The notes below the pieces were generated by a model. That model made no database searches. It saw nothing but the letters and a program-made list of their open reading frames with translations, and was not told where the DNA came from. The translations under genes were made by a program, and so were the position numbers. This document shows, in pieces, positions 48,330 through 58,373 of a DNA stretch of 64,000 nt. Origin of the DNA: Amoebidium appalachense. Its lineage: Eukaryota > Ichthyosporea. Each line of letters starts with the position of its first letter. Within the stretch, counting starts at the first letter, position 1. Where the stretch lies: the NCBI GenBank assembly GCA_963693365.1, contig CAVNZM010000011.1, positions 8,494,001-8,558,000 of the forward strand, in the 5' to 3' direction.

Positions 48330-51160
48330 GCAAAACTGCAAGAAAACAGAAAGAATTAGATGCGAAAAAACATGGAAAATGCGGGGGAGTTCAGGTGTGC
48401 AAAGCAGTCGAGTGAGCATGTGTACGAGGTATGTGAGAGAGCAGGAAATGGAATGACATTTCCACCCATACCATCTTTCTCGGCCAGAACAAAAAGAACA
48501 TAACATTGAAAAAAGGCACCTAAAACAGATGTTCTACAGGGTTGCTAGTGGTGCTTTGGCTGTGCATTTAACGTAAGAAGTAAACTATAGAATAGTAGAG
48601 GCGACTGTTTGGGTGCTCATTAGCAGGTGTGTGTGTGCGTGTCTGCTAGCAGGAGAAGGATGAGGCAGGGCAGGTGGGGGAGGGGGGGGGGGGCAAGAGG
48701 GGGGAAGGACAAAACCAATGCATGGCCTACATAGCCTAGGCAGTCATAAGGGCTTTCGGTGTTTATAACGCACTCTTTATACCTCGCACTAGCGAGGAAA
48801 CCGGTAGTGGAACTTCAAACTCCATGGCAGTAACCAAAAAAAAAACTAAACGTGCATGTTCGCCTCTTCCGTTCGTGTACGCTGTTCCATTTGTAAAAAA
48901 AACAAGAAATTGCTTCGGTAGGCATTTTTTTAAACAAGTAAACAGCACAATAAGATGCAGTCCATGCTGCTTGGAAGAATATATGAGCATATATTGGCTG
49001 CATATTTTTAATGACAGCGCCCTTACATGTTGTGGACCTGTCACAAATAAACCAAAAAAGCGGTGTAGCCAAGCAAACGCTTGTACGATCACGTGTGCAC
49101 ATGGCAGGGGCAGCCTGATATATTGTACAAGTGAATTTGCCTTTTTTATACACGGCTACACGTGTTAATGGCCTCTGTGTACCTCTTCCAGTATGCAGAA
49201 GAGGTACATCAGCTGTCATTCGACGGAAAAAATGCATCGCAATCAAAACTTCCACGCATACTGTTCCGCTAAACAGCCTTCCGCGCACCACCACCTCCAC
49301 AATCACTGTGCCCATCACCAATTACCCACCTGTGTCGCGGTGCCTTTATTGGCGCAAATATACTAAAAGCTCCCTATTTGTTTCCGCTCGCTTATCCAAA
49401 GACGTTCGTTTGTCTTTCCCCTTGTTTTTCCCTGCGTTTTTTCCGCCTATTTTTGCGTGTGTGTTCGTCGATTCGAGAAGCGCACAAAACGGGCACACAA
49501 AAATCTCGAGCTCGCACGCACACGTTTATGTGGGTGGGTTTCGAGACAAAGCACTTCCTTTTTATATGAACTGGTGGGAGCAGTCCCATCTAACGTGACT
49601 TATAACCAATCAAATGTGCGTTTAGTGTAGTACACCAATCAAAATCCTTCTTGGAGTTGACCAAAGCCACCAAACATGGGCCACCATGTGTTGGCGCAGC
49701 TTTGGAGGGAAAGTGAGGTGAAGACTAAACAAAACGAAACAGCAGCAGTATGTGTAACAAGAAGATATATATGTATATATACTATTTTGAGGTTTTATTT
49801 ATAACTTATAAAGGATTTAGAGGGCTGCAGTGATTTTTTTGTGTGCGGCGTACATGCAGGATCCGTGTGGTGTGGTGGTGTGACTGAAGCACACGCGGTT
49901 AAGAATCCCTACCCTCTGAACCAATGATATGGATGTAATGATTACCATACATGGATAGCCTAGCTGAGCCCTGATCCCAGAATGTATAACCGTCACTCCT
50001 GAGCGGGTCTCAGTTGTCAGTTGAGATCAGTTGGACACAGGCACACATGAGGTCTTGCATTAAAGATGGGTCACAGGTTGAGACATAACCCGAGACTCTA
50101 TTAAGAGCACATAGCACACAGACCACCACAGAGAACCCACCGAGGACCACATACGCCCATAACAACATATAACAATCCGGGCATTATCAGTGGTTGATGG
50201 AATGTCCGACAGTCGATCTTTGAGCGAGAGAAAAATGTCGAATGTCAACATTTCACATGGCTCGAGGCGACCACATTAGTGACAACACTGTATTATGACT
50301 TAACGATATGTACAGTTACTGTAAGTTTGATTTTATATATTGAACAAAATAAGAATATCTCTGTCTTGTATTCTTTCTTCTTTCTAGTATGACACCGGCT
50401 TGAGTCACCTGTAAAACCCTTTCCGACGAGCTCTCATATATCTGCCACACTTGAATTTTGAAGAAAGAAAAAGGTAGAGAAAAGTGTGGTATACCTTATT
50501 CCTACTTCTTTTATTGTTTTACATCCTGCCAAAAAAAAAAATGAACATATATCAGTGAAGATATGGTATATACACGTTGATCACACGATCAGCCTGAGAG
50601 GTGGGCCACCTTGTCATGAGTGCCGGAGCATAACGGGAACGTGCAGGTAACGTGCACGGGTATATACTTCCAAAGAAAGCCTTCGAGCACGTACTTCTAT
50701 ACACACCCGTACGCCCAAACAAAAAGACACATATGTAATCAATTTATTGTCTAATAAATATCCTATAAGTATAAAACCGTTTAAAAACACGTAGAATACA
50801 AAAACACGTGTGCTTCAAATCGTCCCAGTTCCCACTGGTGTCGACGTCGTGGGTTCGTGAGAAAGTCGATCAACACGTGGCAAAATTCAGACCTAAGAAA
50901 AAATCCAAATTCAAAAACCACCCCAAAAAAAACGCGAGAACAAAAGACAAAAGAGTGATTATGAGACGATAACACATACACGGGAGCCCACCGTGAGAAC
51001 TAATATGTACAATAGCAGAGCCTGCAGACATTTTTTTTTGCTGGCGTAAACAGCGTGCGCACGCTTTCCCCCCTAAGTAATCTTAGGCTATGTACGGGAC
51101 TCCTTACTCCACGGCCATCTAGAAACACCATCTCGTTTTTCGGAACGCGAGCGGATTGAA
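48330..51160. other. 2.8-kb gene-free, normal-complexity DNA
   Basis: AT-rich with no microsatellite block except a short G run near 48681-48691. No ORF with a recognisable pattern. Because its texture differs from the repeat-packed intervals, old transposon remnants or regulatory DNA are possible, but I can support nothing specific. Confidence 0.35.
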
Positions 51161-51164
51161 AATA

Positions 51165-52245
51165 TTTTTTTTATTTTCTTTTGACTGGATTTATTCGACG
51201 GACAGATATGCAAGTATGCACGGCATACTGAGAAGACAATACAAACTTCACGAGTTATCCAGTAACAAGTGCATACTGAGATACCTGAACACTGTGTGAA
51301 AATCATATAAATACTAAATGTGACGACCAACAGAATTCAACAAAGAGTCTAAAGTGTTCACATTGCCAGCCAGTGTAGCAGACACCCGTAGGGAAAGAGG
51401 TAAAACGCGACATAAAAACTCACACCTATCAACATGCTTTCGATTAAAAAGTTCAGCACAAATTTAAAAGTGGCACCAGCGGCGATGGAAACAAGAATTA
51501 CAACGCCACTGCACAACTTCCCAGGCAATATCAACAGCAGAGCACCATACAGACTTTCCTACTAGGGTGGTATCCATACGTACACCAGGAGAAATGTATC
51601 CTGCCAAAGCTCCCAAAAAGCGATAATGATCAGTACCGTGTTGCCTAAGGAACACAACACATGCTGACTGAGTTTTACCTTTGATTTCTCTATCAGAACG
51701 AGAAAGAAACTGATACTGCGTATGGTAATAACTCGAAAAGGCAGAAAAAACAGGAAGAGAAAAGAAAGAGGGAGTGAGATGGCGAGAGGAAGGATCAGGT
51801 TGAAAGATGGTAGGCTGAGGACATTCAGAAGTGGCGTGGGGGAAGACTGGGAGGGAGGGAGGGGGGGGGGGGGGGGGGGGGGGGAAGAAAGCATAAAGAG
51901 GGTGACCATCACGTATCCTAACTAAATGAAAACAAAAACGAAGAGACAATTCCTCCATACGACAAACAGCAGACGATAATCCAAACATACTGATTAAGGG
52001 AGGCACAAACCGAGTACGAAACAAAGTGCGCAGCGCAGTACTGAAAATCGTCGAACTCTTTCAGCGCCTCGGCCGCCTCGCGAGGTGGGGCGCAGGCCAA
52101 TAGGGCAAGTCCATATTCGAAAGTCGGTCGTTAAAAAGTTTTATAGTAAAGAAGAAGGTTCGCAGGATGGATCACAGACTCCCGTTGAAACATATTTGAC
52201 ACGATGTGAAGCGTACCCTTCGCACGAGCGATCCGTGCCGTGAGG
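51165..52245 (-). mobile_element. LINE (non-LTR retrotransposon) remnant A, minus strand
   Basis: Decayed 3' part of a LINE ORF2. The minus-strand frames match the downstream part of the plus-strand LINE at 58374-59660: ARIARAKGTLHI then HPANLL (52238-52160), FEYGLALLACAPP (52120-52080), ELSLRFCFHLVR (51980-51940), and CAELFNRKHVDRCE (51475-51425), matching CAEPFSRKHLDRCI, a CCHC-like zinc motif. Frameshifts and stops interrupt it, and a G run (51861-51882) is embedded. It ends near an A-rich (minus sense) tail at about 51165. It is 5' truncated exactly where the 3' tail of another copy begins (52246). Confidence 0.8.
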
Positions 52246-52345
52246 AGCTTTTTTTTTATATAATGACTTTATTGATATGCTCATGAAAGAGAAGCAAGCC
52301 GGAGATGAAAATATAAAACAATAAAAGAAGTAGGAATACTAGCTG
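52246..52345 (-). mobile_element. LINE 3'-tail fragment B, minus strand
   Basis: Minus sense: GAGCATATCAATAAAGTCAT TATAT followed by about nine A, matching the 3' end of the plus-strand LINE (about 59620-59650) including its AATAAAG signal. Only about 100 bases are present, and the tail abuts LINE remnant A. Confidence 0.75.
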
Positions 52346-52960
52346 CATTTGATTGGCTGCGCTGGAAAACTCAGTAGGCCGTCAAGTGAGGCTGGGTTCC
52401 TGACGATGTCCGCAGCAATACAAAGTGCATAAGCCCCCAAGCCAGTCACCTTAACTAACATATTTCGTCGCCTATTCGAGTCTTGCATATTGCGTGCCTT
52501 CCACAAACACGAGACCTTATCGAGTGTCTTCCGGTTGAGCAACATTCAGGGCGGATTTCGGTGTGCTTATTCGTGCTATACTCATGCTCTTTTATTACAC
52601 GACACTATTCGTTCTGGATGTCGCGAGGTATGCTTTATCGACCTTAAGAATGCCTATGACAGGGTTCCAACGAATTTGCTGTGGCACAAGTTGGCCTCTC
52701 GAGGGCTACCTCTTCCCTTTGGTCGGCTACTTCAGGTGTTATTTGACCGCACCCATGGGGCTGCCGTTGTGAATGGGGTACTGCGTAACGGATTCAATCA
52801 TACTCGAGGCCTTTTACAGGGCTCACTTTTGAGTCCCCTTCTCTTTGATGTCTTTATTGACGACTTAGCGGTAGATTTTCAACAATTTCCATATGCCGGC
52901 GACTCTTGTGTCTCCGGCCTTTTTTTCGCTGATGATATTGTCGTAGTCACTCACGATCCT

Positions 52961-53049
52961 TCTATGAAAACTACTCCGGGACGTGTGTTGCCTCTAGGGG
53001 GACATCCCCTTGGACGAAAGTGAACCTGCAATGGTTGTAAACCACGGCA
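52961..53049 (-). repeat. Split direct repeat B2
   Basis: 89 bases identical to 53524-53612 (B1), starting TCTATGAAAACTACTCCGGG on the plus strand. It forms the 3' terminus of the PAT/Ngaro-type element and abuts LINE C. Confidence 0.95.
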
Positions 53050-53179
53050 GGCCCCCAGTCATCAATTTATTGATCCGTGAGGTCCTTGTGCCCAAAAAAC
53101 GGGGGAAGTCTTCGCCCCGTGAAAAAACAGCACGTATGTGGGGATCAATGGGGGTTGAGTGTAGGGTGTAGGTGGGTGG

Positions 53180-53528
53180 GTGAAAAAGAAAATATAGCTG
53201 TAAAGCTGTACTAGTAGGTGCTAAACACAGAAGATGTGTTGTTGCTTGCTGATCTGCTAAAAACTGTCGTGCTTATATACCTAAGGCTACCGAACTGAGC
53301 CAATCAAAACCGATCTAGTGTTATGTGAAATCTTATCCTGAGCCAATCAAACTCGGTCTAGTGATCTGTGGAATCTGATGTTTTGATCGGCTAATAGGTG
53401 CCCGTCTGCGGGCAGCCGAACGCGAACTGCTAAAACATGAAACGAAGCCTGTTGATATCGGACACCCATCCTACGTGTTTACCCAGAAAAATATTTATGT
53501 CAATAATTTCCACAAATAAAACCTCTAT
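53180..53528 (-). repeat. Split direct repeat A2
   Basis: Matches A1 (58030-58373) except for a six-base CTAGTA-type insertion near 53210. It contains an internal 42-bp tandem duplication (starts at 53296 and 53338), each copy with GAGCCAATCAAA, i.e. two CCAAT boxes that may serve the element's promoter in A1. Confidence 0.95.
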
Positions 53529-53612
53529 GAAAACTACTCCGGGACGTGTGTTGCCTCTAGGGGGACATCCCCTTGGACGAAAGTGAACCTGCAATGGTTG
53601 TAAACCACGGCA
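53524..53612 (-). repeat. Split direct repeat B1
   Basis: Identical to B2 over 89 bases. It lies directly after the tyrosine recombinase stop codon (53641) in element orientation and overlaps the end of A2 by about five bases (TCTAT), the presumed crossover core of the repeats. Confidence 0.95.
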
Positions 53613-53640
53613 CGAGAGCAGTATGCTTGCTCCAAAGGTT

Positions 53641-54673
53641 TCACTTAAGAATAGAGGCGAATACACGTGTGGTAGTGGCAGCAATGGAGGCCGGACGAAG
53701 TCGGGTATAGATCAGGAAACAGTCGGAGGACCACCTGCCGAGTTGTTTGATCCGGGAGTCGTCGACCCCGGCCTCAGCCAGTGCTGTGGCCCCCCCGATG
53801 CGGAGGCTGTGTCCGGCAAACCGGGAGGGTGAGAGGCCTGCCCGGGAGAGGAGGGCACGGAAGTCGGCAGAGAAAGCACTCTTGGTGTAGGGGATGCCAC
53901 CGAGACTGAAGAGGGGGTCGTCGGGTTGACCGGACGTTGTATCCAGGAACTGCCGGAGGTCGATGGGCTGGGGAGAAGTGGGTGAGGGGCAGGGCAGCTA
54001 GAGTGACGTTGACACCTCGGGCCTGTACATCCGTCTTAGAGGTGGGCAGGTGGAGGGTGGCATGGGACAAAGTACCGGTGGGGGTGTAGGTGAAGGTCAC
54101 GTCTTTCCGTTTAACGTGACGGGACGGGTCGAAAGAAGTCAGGGTCTTGGAGGTAAATTCCCCTGAACGGAGGAGACCACAGAAACCGACGATGAGGGCC
54201 GTCCATAGCCGGAGATTGGCCGAGGAGGCCTTGGTGGGGCACTGGCCATGAAGTAGGTTGAGGTGGGAGGGCAGGAGGGGTTCCCTGGTGGATGAGCGGG
54301 GTCGGATGTTGTGAGAAAGCTGCCATCTGCCCACCCCCCGTAGGAACCAGGCCAGAGACTTGTCGTGGGGGTAGGGAGCAGGGAGGCCCATGTCGAGGTG
54401 GAGCCTGGTGATGGCCGAATTGTAGCCGGTTAAGGAAGAGGACTGTACCCCTCGTTGGGCACACCAGGCGAGAAAAAGTTGCACGGTGTGTGGGGAGGCC
54501 GGGAGGGAGGACCCGGAGGGGGATTGCAGCCGAGATGCCACACAGAAATCAATGAACACTTTTTGCACCCGGGAGTAAAAGGCCCGAGAGTCGAGGTTGA
54601 GACTCAGGGCCTGGCATTCCTGCAGGGTAGTGGTGGCTCGAAGCAGCTCGGCCGGAGCAAAGTGGGGGGCCAA
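53641..54673 (-). pseudogene. Tyrosine recombinase of the PAT/Ngaro-type element (one frameshift)
   Basis: The N-terminal part, from ATG 54673, has a SAM-like core-binding domain (RAFYSRVQKVFIDFC, LAWCAQRGVQSSSLTGYNSA) followed by the first catalytic Arg in GFCGLLRSGEF. The frame is then lost near 53970. In the shifted frame the catalytic domain continues: PDDPLFSLGG, GHSLRIGGATALAEAG (the HxxR box), then GRWSSDCFLIYTR with Trp and the nucleophile Tyr, ending in TGA at 53641. All catalytic residues (R, HxxR, W, Y) are thus encoded, but in two frames. In this family the recombinase integrates circular cDNA. A single-base assembly error cannot be excluded. Confidence 0.85.
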
Positions 54674-54721
54674 TCTGCCAGCGTTGCTCCGGAACGGGAG
54701 ATCTGGGGGGGGGGGGGGGGG

Positions 54722-56374
54722 TTAGCCCAAGGGGAGGGATAGGAACTCGTGGACCCAGGAGGGGAAGGGGCAGGGCTCCGGTTGCAGGGAAGGTCGGAGT
54801 CGTCGGGCCCGGGGAAGTTGGTTACGAGAAATGGCATCGGCCAGATGGTTGAGGGGTCCTGGTAGGTAGGATGCCTGTAACGTAAATTGGTATTGCATTT
54901 CCATGCGGGTGATGAACCGAATAAGTTTGGCCATCACGGGGTGGGGGGAAGACCGGGAGTGCAGGTCAGACACAGCACCCGTGTTGTCGCATAAAATACG
55001 GACATGGTGGGTGGACCAGGAGGGGGCCCAGAGGGCCACGGCGGCTGCGATGGCCAGGAGTTCGATGACGGAAGAACCGAGTTTACCCTCATGAGCATAG
55101 AGGGCTTGGGTGGAGGGGGACCAGGGCATGAAGAACCATTGGTCGAGCCAGTGGCCTCCTAGACCCACCGATCCGGCAGCATCGGTGGCCAGGGTAGTGT
55201 ATGTGGGGGGTGTGATGAGGTGCACCCCATTCCATGATGTGAGGAACTGGTGCCATTCGGCTATGTCGGCCCGGGCGGCAGCAGTCAGTCGTATGTGGTG
55301 GTGGCCGGCAAGGTGTGGGTGGGTCCGGAGAAGGGCCCATAGGCGCTGGGAGAAGGCCCTCCCGGGGGGAACCAGCTGGGCACACCAGGTGAGTTTGCCG
55401 AGGAGGGACTGGAGGTCCCGAATGGTGATGGTGGGCTTTGGGTGGGAAGTGAGGTCGAGTAGGTCCGAGAGCTTGGAAGCCGGGATTCGTGCCTCCATGG
55501 CGATGGAGTCAAATTCGATACCGATGAAGACGACACGGGTAGCCGGGCCCTGCATGTTGTCTTCGGAGATGGCAATGTGCAGCTCTCGGCAGAGTTGCAG
55601 GAAGGTGGATAGGTGACGTTGGCACTGCTCTTGTGTGGGGGCGACTATAATCCAGTCGTCTACGTAGTGGCGGATGAGGGTAATACCGTGCTGGTGTGCC
55701 AGCCACTGTAGGGTGGCTGCGATTCGTTCCCAGATGGCTGGGCTAGATTTCAGGCCGAAGGGCAGTCTGGTTTCAACGTAAAAATGCCCCAGCCATTTGA
55801 ATGCCATTAAGTGATGGTCTTCTGGTCGGATGGGCATGTGCCGGAAGGCAGCCTGCACATCTGCCACGGCCATGTAGCAGCCGGGGCCTGCGTCGAGAAT
55901 GAGCTGGGTGACGTCCCGGGCGCGAATGTACTGAAGTTCGTCGGGGTAGGTGATACTGTCATTGACACTGCTACCCCGGGGCCAGGAGAGGTGGTGGATT
56001 CGACGGTACTTGGGGGGGTTCCCTTTCTTGGTAACGGCGCCGATGGGGGAGGAACGGTGGACCGGAAATTCATCAAAGAATTGGGCCGGGGAGAGGGGGC
56101 CGCGCAGGTGGCCGAGGGCGACTTCTTTGGCAATATCCGCCGTGATAGCGGAAGCTGCCTCCGGGGTGGTGGGTAGGTTGGGGCCCACCCGAGAGGTGGA
56201 GGGGCCGCGATAGCCGATGTCGACACCGAATTCGACATCGTGGAGGAGTTGTGCGGCGAATGATTGGTCCGGGTAGGAGGCCAGCAGTTCCCGGAGGCGG
56301 GAGGTGTCAATGTGGTGCTGGGGCAGCGGGCGGGCCTCCGGGTCTGAGCCTCGGGGGAAGGGGGTGGTTAGCAA
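54722..56374 (-). CDS. Reverse transcriptase-RNase H of the PAT/Ngaro-type element
   Basis: Intact 550-codon ORF. RT: DEFPVHRSSPIGAVTKKG (about 101-118), the AVADVQAAFRHMPI block with first catalytic Asp (about 169-182), LPFGLKSSPAIWERI, and the active site YVDDW (237-241), the form typical of DIRS-superfamily RTs. RNase H: LATDAAGSVGLGGHW (first Asp about 398), GSSVIELLAIAAA (Glu about 438) and RILCDNTGAVSDL (Asp about 463), then LPGPLNHLADAISR, resembling the final RNase H 'G..N..AD..SR' motif. No protease or integrase is present, as expected. This is the only uninterrupted ORF of the element. Its stop lies about 50 bases before the recombinase ATG, across a short G run. Confidence 0.93.
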   Translation of the reverse strand: MLTTPFPRGSDPEARPLPQHHIDTSRLRELLASYPDQSFAAQLLHDVEFGVDIGYRGPSTSRVGPNLPTTPEAASAITADIAKEVALGHLRGPLSPAQFFDEFPVHRSSPIGAVTKKGNPPKYRRIHHLSWPRGSSVNDSITYPDELQYIRARDVTQLILDAGPGCYMAVADVQAAFRHMPIRPEDHHLMAFKWLGHFYVETRLPFGLKSSPAIWERIAATLQWLAHQHGITLIRHYVDDWIIVAPTQEQCQRHLSTFLQLCRELHIAISEDNMQGPATRVVFIGIEFDSIAMEARIPASKLSDLLDLTSHPKPTITIRDLQSLLGKLTWCAQLVPPGRAFSQRLWALLRTHPHLAGHHHIRLTAAARADIAEWHQFLTSWNGVHLITPPTYTTLATDAAGSVGLGGHWLDQWFFMPWSPSTQALYAHEGKLGSSVIELLAIAAAVALWAPSWSTHHVRILCDNTGAVSDLHSRSSPHPVMAKLIRFITRMEMQYQFTLQASYLPGPLNHLADAISRNQLPRARRLRPSLQPEPCPFPSWVHEFLSLPLG

Positions 56375-56405
56375 GGGTGGGGCACCCTCGGGGAGATCCC
56401 GGCAG

Positions 56406-56442
<37 letters not shown>

Positions 56443-56830
56443 CAGGGCCCCGGGGGGGTTAGAGTAGGGCAGCTGGGCCCGAGTGAGGGTTGGCAGGGAG
56501 GGCAGCGGGGCCCTGTGCAGGGGAATGTGCCCGAGCACGCGGAGGTGTGGGCGGACACAGAGGTAGAAGAAGGGGGGGAGGGAGTGCTAGGTGAGTGTAA
56601 GGGGGGGGAGGCTCGTGGGATGGGGGGGGGAGTAAATTTATGTGCAGTGGCCAGAATAAACGTCTTTGTGTAGGGACATTTATTCTTGACGCGCGCGGGC
56701 GCCGTAGTTGGCCTGCGAAATTTTGTACTCAGCCCTATTGGCCCGTTCTCCCGAGCTCCGTTTCCCTGTACTCGTGTGTCCTAGCTCCTAACCCCTATGT
56801 TCTAGCTGTGTGTGTGGGTGTGCGCGTAGA
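56375..56830. other. Inter-ORF segment of the PAT/Ngaro-type element
   Basis: Between the gag-like and RT ORFs. Contains a G run (56408-56439), GGGG-rich sequence and about 190 bases of normal complexity. Open frames across it have no recognisable domain. Confidence 0.5.
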
Positions 56831-57999
56831 CTAGACATTGTGCTTGCAGTCTTTGCGGGGGTGTGTGCCAGAGCAGAGCGGGCACACGTGGGAGAAGGGG
56901 CAGGGCTGCTTAGCGCAGGACCGACCGTTAATGTGGAAATTCCTGCAGTGCGTCGCGGGTAGATCCACGGGTCGGGCCGGTTTTGCCGGGCCGGGTTGCG
57001 GGCCAGGGCGGTTGGGGGTTTGGCCCCCGCCGGGCTTGTGGGGCGGCTTAAAGCCGTCAAGACCACAGCCGGGCTTGGGGTACATGGGGCAGGCCGCGCT
57101 GGGGTGGTCGGGGAAGCCACAGCGCTGATATGCGTCCGGGATGAGCAGAGTGGGTGGCAGGAGGAGATCCTGGTGGAGTTGGGCGAGCAGGTTGGGACAC
57201 TTGATCGGGGCCCGACCCTGCTGGTGGGCAACGGTTCGGGCGTATACGTCATAGTTGTGGATCTGGGCCCACGGGTATCGGGTGCTGAGGTGAGTGATGT
57301 GCTGAGTCCAAAGTACGTCCTTGTCCGTGGGGAGGCCGAGGTGGTGCTTGGCGGCCATGTAATGGGTCCAAGCTTGGATCCAAATGACGAGTGAACGCAG
57401 GGGAACGGGTTTGTCTTGGCGAAAAGTCTCGATGCTGCCATCGTCGGCCATGCGCAGATGCTGACCTTTCTTGGATGGGGCCAGGAGGGCGGCGGGGGTG
57501 AACTTATACAGGTCGACGAAACGATTGGCGCGCAAATCTGCCAGCACATCCGCGGGGGGAAGCGGGAGTGTGCCCGGCTGAATGTCGCCAGTGTTCTCAC
57601 CTGTGATGGGGGGCGCGGGCAGGGCAGGTAGGTCTAGGTCAGGGCCGAGATGCAGCCCCCGGGGAAACCTCCCCGGGTGCGGAGGGCGCGGCGGGGGGCG
57701 CGGGAGGGTCGCGGTTGGTGAGAGCAGCCAGGACGCCAGCCATCTGGGTGCTGATGGCGGTGAGGGCGGCAAGGACGGCGTCTTGAGAAGTCATCTGCGG
57801 GGACGGCGGGGCCTGAGGGGGGACTTCAGGGGGGGAGGGGAGACTAGCCGGCGGGTCCGGGTCCGTGGTGGTATGGGCCGCTGGAGGCGCGTCAGTGTCC
57901 GCGGGAGCGTTGGTCAGCCTGTGGCGGAGGTGCTGCGGGTCAGGCGCTTGGGTGCCGCGGCAGGGGCGGTGGCTGAGGCCTGGCGCTTTTTCGGCGGCA
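56831..57999 (-). pseudogene. Gag-like protein of the PAT/Ngaro-type element (frameshifted N-terminus)
   Basis: The C-terminal frame (57772-56831, open from about 57655) has VDLYKFTPAALLAPSKKGQH, an LVIWIQAWTHYMAAKHHLG segment, FPDHPSAACPMYP, a Gly/Pro-rich linker and a Cys/His-rich end, HCRNFHINGRSCAKQPCPFS then HVCPLCSGTHPRKDC, which looks like CCCH and CCHC zinc knuckles for RNA binding. The likely start is MPPKKRQASATAPAAAPKR (ATG 57999), directly after repeat A1, but that frame stops near 57915. A second frame then carries MTSQDAVLAALTAISTQMAG before the final frame. This implies two frameshifts. Gag in this family packages the RNA. Confidence 0.7.
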
Positions 58000-58029
58000 T
58001 GCTGACCGGCGTACGGAAAGATAGGGAGA

Positions 58030-58373
58030 GTGAAAAAGAAAATATAGCTGTAAAGCTGTAGGTGCTAAACACAGAAGATGTGTTGTTGCTTGCTGATCTG
58101 CTAAAAACTGTCGTGCTTATATACCTAAGGCTACCGAACTGAGCCAATCAAAACCGATCTAGTGTTATGTGAAATCTTATCCTGAGCCAATCAAACTCGG
58201 TCTAGTGATCTGTGGAATCTGATGTTTTGATCGGCTAATAGGTGCCCGTCTGCGGGCAGCCGAACGCGAACTGCTAAAACATGAAACGAAGCCTGTTGAT
58301 ATCGGACACCCATCCTACGTGTTTACCCAGAAAAATATTTATGTCAATAATTTCCACAAATAAAACCTCTATC
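58030..58373 (-). repeat. Split direct repeat A1
   Basis: The 5' terminus of the PAT/Ngaro-type element in its own orientation. It abuts the right half of LINE C at 58374 and precedes the gag ATG by about 30 bases. It carries the two GAGCCAATCAAA motifs described for A2. Confidence 0.95.

Larger units (their letters stand above)
52961..58373 (-). mobile_element. PAT/Ngaro-type tyrosine-recombinase (DIRS-superfamily) retrotransposon
   Basis: Element of about 5.4 kb in minus orientation: repeat A1 (58373-58030), gag-like ORF, RT-RNase H, tyrosine recombinase, B1 (53612-53524), A2 (53528-53180), a 130-base spacer, B2 (53049-52961). A1/A2 are near-identical (about 345 bp; A2 has a six-base insertion) and B1/B2 are identical over 89 bp. 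This A-ORFs-B-A-B order is the split direct repeat architecture of PAT/Ngaro elements, as opposed to the inverted repeats of DIRS1. No target duplication beyond one or two bases is seen, as expected for recombinase-mediated insertion of a circle. The host site is a LINE ORF. Confidence 0.92.

Noticed and set aside
49740-50400. Solo LTR
   Set aside because: I looked for TG...CA ends, a flanking duplication and a second copy in the window; none was convincing.
54903-56673. Plus-strand ORFs opposite the RT-RNase H gene (up to 168 aa)
   Set aside because: Antisense shadows of GC-rich coding sequence with no domain pattern.
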